DNA of 12,219 bases from Atribacterota bacterium. GTDB lineage: Bacteria > Atribacterota > Phoenicimicrobiia > Phoenicimicrobiales > Phoenicimicrobiaceae. The position numbers and the translations under genes are program-made. This document shows, one piece after another, positions 6,074-12,219 of the stretch. The notes under the pieces are model-generated. The model saw nothing but the letters and a program-made list of their open reading frames with translations. It was not told the DNA's origin and made no database searches. The first letter of the stretch is position 1; each line of letters opens with the position of its first letter. The stretch spans positions 1-12,219 of the forward strand of contig DAOUTX010000016.1 of the NCBI GenBank assembly GCA_030668465.1, written 5' to 3'.

Positions 6074-6385
6074 ATGTTAGATAATGATTTTTTATTAGCG
6101 ATGATGGTAGCAAAAAGAGCGAAAGAGTTAATGGGGGGGGCTAAAATTTTGGTGGAAACCAAACATAGAAAGCCTGTTAAAATTGCCTTAGAAGAGATAA
6201 AAGCAGGAAAAGTATTCATTAAAAAGGATGAAGAGCCTCTAAAGGCTGAACAGATATTTAATGAAGGTGAAAAACCTGAAAAAGTTGAAGACATGTCTGA
6301 TGAAGTTAAAGAACCTGAAAAAGTTGAAGACATATTTAATGAAGATAAAGAATCTGGAAAGTCTGAAGGCTTATTAGATGATTAA
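6074..6385 (+). CDS. rpoZ: RNA polymerase omega subunit with repetitive acidic tail
   Basis: Small RNA polymerase subunit that binds beta-prime and helps assembly. Conserved omega features are the N-terminal helix region LLAMMVAKRAKEL, GGAKILVE, the KPVKIALEEIKAGKV segment and its position between gmk and coaBC. The fold occupies about residues 1-50. The remaining half is a strongly acidic tail of about three and a half 13-residue units (PLKAEQIFNEGEK, PEKVEDMSDEVKE, PEKVEDIFNEDKE, partial). A run of eight G residues (6133-6140) lies in the conserved part, at Met20-Gly22. AGGAAGG (about 6054-6060) lies roughly 13 bases before ATG 6074, which is a long spacing. At 103 residues it is longer than many Gram-positive omegas because of the tail. 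Confidence 0.88.
   Translation: MLDNDFLLAMMVAKRAKELMGGAKILVETKHRKPVKIALEEIKAGKVFIKKDEEPLKAEQIFNEGEKPEKVEDMSDEVKEPEKVEDIFNEDKESGKSEGLLDD
6236..6382 (+). repeat. 39-nt direct repeats coding for 13-residue units in omega tail
   Basis: Codons for residues 55-67, 68-80 and 81-93 are repeat units, with a partial unit 94-103. The 22-nt core starting AACCTGAAAAAGTTGAAGAC is exact at 6273-6294 and 6312-6333, a 39-nt period. The first unit is more diverged (AEQIFNE against VEDIFNE). Confidence 0.8.
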
Positions 6386-6415
6386 GTGCTGACATGAGGT
6401 ATGGGAATGACAGAT

Positions 6416-6492
6416 GTAGGGGCACGATGCATCGTGCCCATGATAATTAAAAGACAATAATATAAGGAGGGCACAATTCATTGTGCCCCTAC
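6416..6492. repeat. REP-like 77-bp double-hairpin element, copy 2
   Basis: Same length and ends as copy 1 (GTAGGGGCAC at 6416-6425, GTGCCCCTAC at 6483-6492), with identical 20-bp palindrome and identical second hairpin. By eye I count 8 differences, all within the 29-nt linker. It lies 30 bp after rpoZ and may attenuate read-through into coaBC. Confidence 0.85.
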
Positions 6493-6560
6493 AAATAGCT
6501 CCTGATTCTTTATCTTTCTCTTTTTCTCTTTCGTTTTCTTAGCTATATACTTGTTTCTTA

Positions 6561-6650
6561 ACTCGATACGAATTACTATTTACTAATGACTAATTTAACC
6601 AACTAACCAACTAACTGTACGCTATACAACGCGATACGATATACGATATA
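6561..6650. repeat. Heptamer/octamer array patchwork upstream of coaBC
   Basis: ACTCGATACGAA (6561-6572) matches the gmk array. Heptamers TTACTAT, TTACTAA and TGACTAA follow at 6573-6593, the reverse-complement sense of the AGTAA units elsewhere. AACCAACT occurs twice (6597-6612). AACGCGATACGAT (6628-6640) matches 4011-4023, and ATACGAT occurs twice (6634-6647). The pyrimidine-rich stretch at 6500-6541 before it has no recognised function. Confidence 0.65.
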
Positions 6651-6671
6651 CCAAAAAAAGAGGTAAAAAAA

Positions 6672-7865
6672 GTGTTAAAAGGAAAGAAAATACTCCTGGG
6701 AGTTACCGGAAGCATAGCTGCTTATAAAGCAGCTGGGATAGTGAGTTTATTAAAGAAAAAAGGCGCAGAGGTTTTTGTAATTATGACCGAATCTGCCACC
6801 AAATTTGTTCAACCTTTAACCTTTTCTACTCTTTCCGGAAATCCGACAATAGATAATCTGTTTTCTACCAACGATAAGATGGTAGTAAAACATATCTCTC
6901 TTGCCCAATGGGCTGACCTGATATTGATTGCCCCGGCTACGGCAAATATTGTCGGTAAAATTGCCAACGGTATCGCCGATGATATGTTAACCACTACAGT
7001 GATGGCTTCCAAAGTGAAGGTCATCTTTGCCCCGGTAATGAATAAGAATATGATATCTAACCCCTTGTACCAGCAGAATGTAGAAAAATTAACCGCCTTA
7101 GGGTATGAGTTTATCGATTCAGAATATGGCCGATTGGCTTGCGGCGAAACGGGAAAGGGTAGATTAGCAAATATCGAAGATATAGTAGATACGGTTGAGT
7201 ATGCCCTGACCCTTAAAAATGATTACCAGGGCAAGACGGTATTGGTTACTGCTTCCTGCACCAGAGAACCTATTGATCAAGTAAGATTTATTTCCAACTA
7301 TTCTTCCGGTAAGATGGGATTCGCTTTAGCCAAGGATGCCCGGGCCAGAGGGGCAAGGGTTATTCTAATAACCGGGCCAACCTCTTTGCCCGCCCCCAAG
7401 GGGATTACCACAATTTCAATTGAATCTGCGGAAGAAATGAAAAAAGAAGTTTTTAAATATTTTCCGGAGGCGGATATAATAATTTCCGCCGCAGCAGTAG
7501 CTGATTTCAGACCCAAGAAAGTATTTGCCGGAAAGATTAAAAAAACAAAGAATGAAAATCCGTTTATTGAACTGGAAAGAACTCCTGATATCCTCTATGA
7601 ATTAGGAAAGAAAAAGGTAGATAAAATATTAGTTGGATTCGCCGCTGAAACAGAAAATTTGGCAGCCAATGCCCTTAAAAAATTGAAGGAAAAAAGATTA
7701 GATCTAATTGTCGCTAATGATATATCGGCAAGAGAAGCCGGGTTTGGCTCAGATAAAAATAGAGCCAGGATGATAAACAGCAAAGGAACCGCCCGGGAAT
7801 TATCCCTTATGCCTAAAATTGAAATGGCCGAAAAAATCTTGGATGAAATTTTAAAAATAAAGTGA
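6672..7865 (+). CDS. coaBC: Bifunctional phosphopantothenoylcysteine decarboxylase / phosphopantothenate-cysteine ligase
   Basis: Two consecutive steps of coenzyme A synthesis: CTP-dependent joining of 4'-phosphopantothenate and cysteine (CoaB), then FMN-dependent decarboxylation to 4'-phosphopantetheine (CoaC). The CoaC half is about residues 1-180: GSIAAYKA, catalytic His74 in KHISLAQWAD, PATANIVGKIANGIADDML, Asn124 in PVMNKNM and Cys157 in ACGETGKGRL. The CoaB half is about 187-397: TREPIDQVRFISNYSSGKMG with Asn209, AAAVADFRP, the KIKK lysines (288-291) and ANDISAREAGFG. All key residues are present. TASCTREP replaces the more usual TAGGTREP. The start is GTG 6672, with AGAGGT seven bases upstream. 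The stop TGA overlaps the priA start in GTGA, suggesting translational coupling. Confidence 0.96.
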   Translation: MLKGKKILLGVTGSIAAYKAAGIVSLLKKKGAEVFVIMTESATKFVQPLTFSTLSGNPTIDNLFSTNDKMVVKHISLAQWADLILIAPATANIVGKIANGIADDMLTTTVMASKVKVIFAPVMNKNMISNPLYQQNVEKLTALGYEFIDSEYGRLACGETGKGRLANIEDIVDTVEYALTLKNDYQGKTVLVTASCTREPIDQVRFISNYSSGKMGFALAKDARARGARVILITGPTSLPAPKGITTISIESAEEMKKEVFKYFPEADIIISAAAVADFRPKKVFAGKIKKTKNENPFIELERTPDILYELGKKKVDKILVGFAAETENLAANALKKLKEKRLDLIVANDISAREAGFGSDKNRARMINSKGTARELSLMPKIEMAEKILDEILKIK

Positions 7866-9952
7866 ATAATGGAATTAATGAGTTTATTAATATGCATGGT
7901 GAAAAGAAATATGCCGAAATAGTAATCCTGGAATATAATTTTGATAAAATATTTCACTACTGTATTCCCCAGGATTTAAAAGACCGGATATCCCTCGGCT
8001 CGAGAGTGACCATACCTTTCCGGGGTAAGGTGACTACAGGATGCATAGTGGGATTTTTAGCGAAATCGGATGTTAAAAACTTGAAGGATATTCAGCAAAT
8101 AACCGATAAAAAACCTCTCCTCACTCCCCAGGTAATCAGATTAACCAAATGGATTTCTAATTATTATCTCTGTTCCTGGGAAAAGACCTTAAATTATGTT
8201 ATTCCCAAGACCAGCAAGGCCTGGCTTAATAAATTCGATATAACGGATATTTCACCCCCAAACTCCCCCCGACTGCCCGAAGATGATAAATCCTCGGATA
8301 ATGAGATTAAGCTTTCTGAAGAAGAAGTGAAAGAAAGAACCCACTTAAAAGATATAGAAAATATTATAAATAATAAAAAGTTTAAAACAGTTCTAATCCG
8401 TGGAAACGATTTTAACAGCAGGATGAAAATCTATTTAAAGAGTATCCGAAAGACCTTAAAAGAGGGGAGGCAGACCATTATATTGGCTCCTACTGAATCT
8501 CATCTATCGGAATTATCCGCACTGCTAGAAAAAGAATTTAAGGATAACATGGTAGTCTTTGATGAAAAGATAGACCAGAAGGCCAAATATCAGAAATGGA
8601 TTAAAATAAGAAATTCTCAGGTAAATATAGCCCTGGGGATGAGGTCATCCATATTCGTGCCCCTTGACAGATTAGGATTGATTATCGTGGAGCGGGAGCA
8701 TAGCAGCCTGTACAAAGAAGAAAGGTCTCCCCGCTATAATGCCCGAGAAGTGGCTCTAAAACGAGCAGAATTGGAGGGCATCCCCCTGATTCTGAGCAGT
8801 GAAACACCGTCGATGGAATCTTACTGGAATGTCCATGAAAATAAATTTCTGGAGGCGGAGCTGAACACCGGAGGTGAAAGAGAAAATCTATTAAAAAAAA
8901 CCATAATAGATATGACTAAGGAAAAGTCCAAAAAAAAGATAATAAGCTATGAACTTCAGCAAGCCATTTCCAGAAGTTTAAAGAACAAAAAGCAGGTCGT
9001 ACTTTTTTTAAACAAGAGGGGTTTCTCGAGTTTTATGATTTGCAGCCAGTGCGGTCATATACCTAAATGTTCCGATTGCAATACTTCCTTTTCTTATCAT
9101 TTAGATATTCAAAAAAGGGCTCAACTGATTTGTCATAACTGTGGGAAAAGGGCAAAAGTAACAGATGTTTGTGCTAAATGCGACAGTAAAGAGATTCGTC
9201 CCCTGGGGATGGGAACCCAAAAATTAGAGAGTGAAATCAAGAAGATGTTCACCCGGGCTGAAATAAGGCGTCTGGATCGGGATTCGTTAATTATAGATGA
9301 TGATTATCGGCAAATCCTGGAAGAATTCAATCAGGGAAATACCGATATATTGATAGGTACCCAAATGGTGTTAAAGGGAGTGGATTTTAATAATGTAGAT
9401 TTAATAGGGATTATTTCCGCTGACACTCTGCTGAATCTGCCGGATTATCGTTCAGGGGAAAAAACCTTTCAGTTGCTTAGTGAAGTTATTTCCTCTTTCA
9501 GGGAGATCAGCTTTCCCAAGGAAGTGATTATTCAGACCTTTAACCCCGAAGATCACTGTATAGTTGCCTTAAAAGAACAGGATTATAATTATTTTTACCA
9601 AAAAGAAGTTGAATTACGGAAAGAACTGGATTACCCTCCCTTTACCCATATTATTAAAATCGTAATTTCAGGAGAAGAGAAGGAAGCAGTCAAGCAGAGG
9701 GCGGAATATCTAATCAGTTATTTGGAATCCTTCCGCAAAGATAAAGAGTCTACGGAATTTAAATTGTTGGGTGACGTAAATATGGTATTATGGAAATCGA
9801 GGAACAACTTTAAGGTACAATTTTTAGTAAAAGTAAAGGATTTGGAAAAATTTAATCAGGCATTTAAGAAAAAATATGATAAAATGTTATCAAAGCATTT
9901 TGACCAAAAAAACAGATTGACTATTGATGTCGATCCGGTAAGGATGATATAG
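7862..9952 (+). CDS. priA: PriA-family primosomal protein, predicted helicase-dead
   Basis: PriA recognises stalled forks and D-loops and starts reloading of the replicative helicase. The 696-residue protein is shorter than E. coli PriA (732). Present: the N-terminal 3'-DNA-binding domain (about 15-115), helicase-lobe landmarks (IFVPLDRLGLIIV, PRYNAREVALKRAE, TPSMES, GTQMVLKGVDF, LPDYRSGEKTFQLL), eight zinc cysteines (394, 397, 403, 406, 424, 427, 437, 440) and the C-terminal domain from about 575 (ELRKELDYPPFTHI). Missing: Walker A reads GNDFNSRM (181-188) instead of the GVTGSGKT type; DEEH reads EREH (277-280); SAT reads SET; motif VI QVAGRAGR reads EVISSFRE, losing both arginines. Spacing is conserved, so this is substitution and not frameshift. 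The start is GTG 7862, overlapping coaBC; ATG 7892 is an alternative. Confidence 0.93.
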   Translation: MNNGINEFINMHGEKKYAEIVILEYNFDKIFHYCIPQDLKDRISLGSRVTIPFRGKVTTGCIVGFLAKSDVKNLKDIQQITDKKPLLTPQVIRLTKWISNYYLCSWEKTLNYVIPKTSKAWLNKFDITDISPPNSPRLPEDDKSSDNEIKLSEEEVKERTHLKDIENIINNKKFKTVLIRGNDFNSRMKIYLKSIRKTLKEGRQTIILAPTESHLSELSALLEKEFKDNMVVFDEKIDQKAKYQKWIKIRNSQVNIALGMRSSIFVPLDRLGLIIVEREHSSLYKEERSPRYNAREVALKRAELEGIPLILSSETPSMESYWNVHENKFLEAELNTGGERENLLKKTIIDMTKEKSKKKIISYELQQAISRSLKNKKQVVLFLNKRGFSSFMICSQCGHIPKCSDCNTSFSYHLDIQKRAQLICHNCGKRAKVTDVCAKCDSKEIRPLGMGTQKLESEIKKMFTRAEIRRLDRDSLIIDDDYRQILEEFNQGNTDILIGTQMVLKGVDFNNVDLIGIISADTLLNLPDYRSGEKTFQLLSEVISSFREISFPKEVIIQTFNPEDHCIVALKEQDYNYFYQKEVELRKELDYPPFTHIIKIVISGEEKEAVKQRAEYLISYLESFRKDKESTEFKLLGDVNMVLWKSRNNFKVQFLVKVKDLEKFNQAFKKKYDKMLSKHFDQKNRLTIDVDPVRMI

Positions 9953-9981
9953 AGATAAAATTATTACACAGATTAAATCGG

Positions 9982-10008
9982 TGTAATCTTCCTGTAATCA
10001 GCGTAATC
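9982..10008. repeat. Short TGTAATC-type repeat between priA and def
   Basis: TGTAATC occurs at 9982-9988 and 9993-9999, and CGTAATC at 10002-10008. The spacing is irregular (11 and 9 nt). This is a weak, short array in the 82-nt gap, possibly related to the other degenerate arrays. Confidence 0.4.
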
Positions 10009-10034
10009 ATTGCTAAGGCAATAGGAGAAGACAG

Positions 10035-10520
10035 ATGGCAATATTAGAAATTAAAGAATACGGCGAACCCGTTTTAAGGGAAAAGGCACTACCGGTTAAG
10101 GAAATTACCCCGGAAATATTGAATCTTATAAAAGATATGGCTGAGACCATGTATACCGCTTCCGGTGTAGGTCTTGCTGCCTTGCAAGTGGGGGTACCAA
10201 AAAGAATAATTCTTGTTGACGGAGAAGAAGATGGATTAATAGTATTGATAAATCCGGTGATTATCAAAAGCGAGGGAGAAGTTGTAGCAGAAGAGGGATG
10301 TTTAAGTGTTCCCGATATCTACAGCCAGGTCATGCGTTCATCAAAAGTAACGATAAAAGCGCTTAACGAGAACGGAGACCCGATTGAAATTACCAAAGAA
10401 GATTTAATTGCCCGCGCTCTGCAGCATGAAATCGATCATTTAGACGGGATTTTATTTGTTGATAGAATAGGAAGAATGGAAAGACAGATATTATTAAATA
10501 AATTAAAAAAGAAAAAATAA
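10035..10520 (+). CDS. def: Peptide deformylase
   Basis: Metalloenzyme that removes the formyl group from the N-terminal Met of new proteins at the ribosome. All three family motifs are intact: GVGLAALQVG (44-53), EEGCLSVP (87-93) with metal ligand Cys89, and QHEIDHLDG (130-138) with His131 and His135 as ligands and Glu132 as catalytic base. The EGCLS form and short 161-residue length fit a type 1 (Gram-negative-like) or type 3 enzyme better than the longer Bacillus-type class 2. The lysine-rich tail is unremarkable. GGAG (10024-10027) is seven bases before ATG 10035. It precedes fmt, the enzyme that adds the formyl group, in the usual def-fmt pair. Confidence 0.97.
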   Translation: MAILEIKEYGEPVLREKALPVKEITPEILNLIKDMAETMYTASGVGLAALQVGVPKRIILVDGEEDGLIVLINPVIIKSEGEVVAEEGCLSVPDIYSQVMRSSKVTIKALNENGDPIEITKEDLIARALQHEIDHLDGILFVDRIGRMERQILLNKLKKKK

Positions 10521-10526
10521 TAAAAA

Positions 10527-10532
10527 AAGGTG
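10527..10532 (+). promoter_or_regulatory. Ribosome binding site that fixes the fmt start
   Basis: AAGGTG lies six bases before ATG 10539. The GTG inside this site (10530) opens a slightly longer frame but would have no ribosome binding site of its own. Confidence 0.8.
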
Positions 10533-10538
10533 ATAATT

Positions 10539-11492
10539 ATGCTTAGGATTATTTTTATGGGAACGGCAGACTTTGGCGGGCAGGTTTTAGAGAAACTGAC
10601 TGACAGTAGAGAAAATAAAATAGCAGTAATTACCCAGCCGGACCGTCCCCAGGGGCGCGGTAGGAAAATATTGCCCACTCCTGTAAAAAAAATAGCCCTC
10701 GATAAGGGGCTGGAAGTATTTCAGCCGGAGAAGATCAATGATGAGGAATCTATAAAGAGAATAAAAGAATTTAACCCGGACATTATCCTGGTAGTGGCTT
10801 ACGGCCAGATTCTTTCCAACCCTATATTAAATATTCCCAAAATAGGCTGTATAAATATCCACGGCTCACTCCTGCCTAAATATCGGGGTGCCGCCCCCAT
10901 TAACCGGGCTGTTATAAACGGTGAAAAGGAGACCGGGATAACTTTTATGTTTATGAAGGAGAAAGTAGATGCCGGTGATATCATCTTTCAGGAGAAGATA
11001 GACATTTTACCGGATGAGACCTACGGGGAACTTTACTACAGGTTATCCGATTTAAGCGCCAGGTCACTCCCCAAACTTTTAAAAAAAATAAAAAGCGGAA
11101 AGATAGAAAGAATCTCCCAGGATAATAAACTGGTAACCTTTGCCCGAAAGATGAACAAAGAGGATGGTAAAATAGACTGGAGTGATAAGGGAGAAAAGGT
11201 ATATAATCTAATCAGAGGAACTATTCCCTACCCCGGTGCCTTTACCTATTATAAAGGCAGAAAACTGAAAATTACCCGGGCAAGATTTCTAAATGATTAT
11301 AAGGTTGAAACGGACGCCATTTCCCCCAAACCCGGAAGGATGGTTAGAACCGAAAAAGATGTAATTTTAATCTCTACCGGGGATAAGGGTGTTATAAAAA
11401 TATTAAGGCTGATTCCCGCCGGCTCAAAAGAATTAACCGCCAGCGAATTTGTTAATGGCTATAAAATCAAAGTAGGAGAAGTATTAGGTTAG
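10539..11492 (+). CDS. fmt: Methionyl-tRNA formyltransferase
   Basis: Transfers the formyl group of 10-formyl-tetrahydrofolate to initiator Met-tRNA. The 317-residue protein begins MLRIIFMGTADFG, the standard Fmt N-terminus. The formyl-transfer core contains CINIHGSLLPKYRGAAPINRA, with Asn106, His108 and Asp144 (VDAGD) at the catalytic positions, matching E. coli numbering. ITQPDRPQGRGRK (31-43) is the tRNA-acceptor loop region. The C-terminal domain starts near residue 205 (DGKIDWSDKGEKVYNLIRG). ATG 10539 was chosen over GTG 10530 because AAGGTG sits six bases upstream. It follows def by 18 nt, and its TAG stop runs directly into the ribosome binding site of the next gene. Confidence 0.96.
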   Translation: MLRIIFMGTADFGGQVLEKLTDSRENKIAVITQPDRPQGRGRKILPTPVKKIALDKGLEVFQPEKINDEESIKRIKEFNPDIILVVAYGQILSNPILNIPKIGCINIHGSLLPKYRGAAPINRAVINGEKETGITFMFMKEKVDAGDIIFQEKIDILPDETYGELYYRLSDLSARSLPKLLKKIKSGKIERISQDNKLVTFARKMNKEDGKIDWSDKGEKVYNLIRGTIPYPGAFTYYKGRKLKITRARFLNDYKVETDAISPKPGRMVRTEKDVILISTGDKGVIKILRLIPAGSKELTASEFVNGYKIKVGEVLG

Positions 11493-11500
11493 GAGGTTTT

Positions 11501-12181
11501 ATGTTTTTTTTCGACAGTACCATATTTATTTTAATACCGGCCATAATTTTAACTCTTTATGCCCAATACAAGATTAAAACAACCTATTTAAAATATTCAA
11601 AAATATTGGCTAAAAACGGATTAAACGGGAAGGAAACAGCCGAGGAACTGTTATCACGACACAATTTGAGCAATATTAAGATAGAACCGATAGAAGGCCG
11701 CCTTTCTGACCACTATGACCCCAGACAGAAAAAGCTGGGCCTATCCAAAGAAATATATTATGGTAAATCCTTAGCTGCTCAGGGGATTGTAGCCCACGAA
11801 ATCGGTCATGCCCTTCAGGATGCCAAAAACTATTTTCCGCTTTCCCTTCGCAGCAATCTGGTACCGGTCACCAATATCGGCTCCCGAATGGCGATCCCCC
11901 TGTTTTTAATCGGCTTTATCTTCAGTTCTCCCGCCCTGATGGATATCGGTATTATTGCCTTTTCCTTAGCTGTCCTGTTTCAGTTAGTCACTTTACCGGT
12001 CGAATTTGATGCCAGCAAGAGAGCGGTAAACCTGTTGGTTGGAGCAAACATTGTTTCGGATACAGAAGAGATTAATTCCGTTAAAAAAGTTTTAAGCGCC
12101 GCCGCATTAACCTATGTGGCTGCTACCTCTGTAGCAGCCTTTCAGCTGTTACGACTTATAGTGCTGAGAAATAGAAGATAG
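11501..12181 (+). CDS. YugP-like membrane zinc metallopeptidase
   Basis: Member of the Zn_peptidase_2 (YugP) family of membrane metalloproteases; the natural substrates are not established. The 226-residue protein has a hydrophobic N-terminal segment (about 5-22), then a soluble part with SDHYDPRQKKLGLS and the zinc site HEIGHALQ (His99, Glu100, His103), with the likely third ligand Glu168 in LPVEFDASKRA. Further membrane segments lie near 128-142, 145-165 and 200-222. AGGAGG (11491-11496) is four bases before ATG 11501 and overlaps the fmt stop, so expression is coupled to fmt. The position after def-fmt, often ahead of rsmB, is usual in Firmicutes-type clusters. Confidence 0.93.
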   Translation: MFFFDSTIFILIPAIILTLYAQYKIKTTYLKYSKILAKNGLNGKETAEELLSRHNLSNIKIEPIEGRLSDHYDPRQKKLGLSKEIYYGKSLAAQGIVAHEIGHALQDAKNYFPLSLRSNLVPVTNIGSRMAIPLFLIGFIFSSPALMDIGIIAFSLAVLFQLVTLPVEFDASKRAVNLLVGANIVSDTEEINSVKKVLSAAALTYVAATSVAAFQLLRLIVLRNRR

Positions 12182-12207
12182 AAGGGAATATAAAATAAAT
12201 CAGGTCT

Positions 12208-12219
12208 ATGAAAAAAACA
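12208..12219 (+). CDS. Possible start of the next gene, cut by window edge
   Basis: ATG AAA AAA ACA opens 26 nt after yugP with a weak AGGT (12202-12205) upstream. Four codons are too few to identify it; conserved gene order would suggest a gene such as rsmB. Confidence 0.25.

Noticed and set aside
6551..6579. TTGTTT-N17-TACTAT as a coaBC promoter
   Set aside because: Only 3 of 6 and 4 of 6 consensus matches, and it lies within repeat DNA; too weak to annotate.
8386..8430. Frameshift as the cause of the missing PriA Walker A
   Set aside because: The frame is continuous with flanking PriA similarity on both sides and the spacing to IYL is conserved.

Overview
The window looks like a stretch of a low-GC bacterial chromosome. 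It carries the conserved housekeeping block yicC-remA-gmk-rpoZ-coaBC-priA-def-fmt-yugP, with lgt, rluD and a divergent rqcH upstream. This gene order, with RemA (DUF370), RqcH and a YugP-type zinc peptidase, is typical of Firmicutes. It also fits deep-branching, monoderm-related or uncultured groups such as Atribacterota. The phylum is inferred from gene order and protein flavour; nothing here proves it.

Layout. Positions 1-827 hold lgt, cut by the left edge by probably only a few residues. Positions 828-995 are repeat DNA: a heptamer array, a 77-bp double-hairpin element and a 23-bp imperfect palindrome that stops just before rluD (996-1922). rqcH lies on the minus strand (1933-3762) and converges on rluD with a 10-nt gap. 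Positions 3763-4182 are the divergent rqcH/yicC control region, packed with short repeats but holding a recognisable promoter for each side. From 4183 to 12181 all genes are on the plus strand: yicC, remA, gmk and rpoZ are close together, a 286-bp repeat-rich gap follows, then coaBC, priA, def, fmt and yugP, mostly tightly packed or overlapping. The last bases may open the next gene.

How the genes work together. Lgt begins lipoprotein maturation. RluD modifies 23S rRNA, and RqcH rescues stalled large subunits. YicC is an RNase and RemA a DNA-binding regulator. Gmk supplies GDP, omega assembles RNA polymerase, and CoaBC makes 4'-phosphopantetheine. PriA marks forks for replication restart. Fmt formylates initiator Met-tRNA and Def removes the formyl group after translation starts. 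YugP is a membrane zinc protease.

Most notable. (1) The PriA homologue keeps its DNA-binding, eight-cysteine zinc and C-terminal regions but has lost Walker A, the DEEH box and the motif VI arginines, at conserved spacing and without frameshift: a predicted pseudohelicase. (2) A family of degenerate 7-nt tandem arrays sits in all three larger gaps and inside the 5' end of gmk, where it encodes an extra N-terminal segment; one array also supplies the lgt stop codon. (3) Two 77-bp double-hairpin elements have identical stems and a diverged linker. (4) The omega subunit has an acidic tail built of 13-residue repeats and a G8 run in its conserved part.
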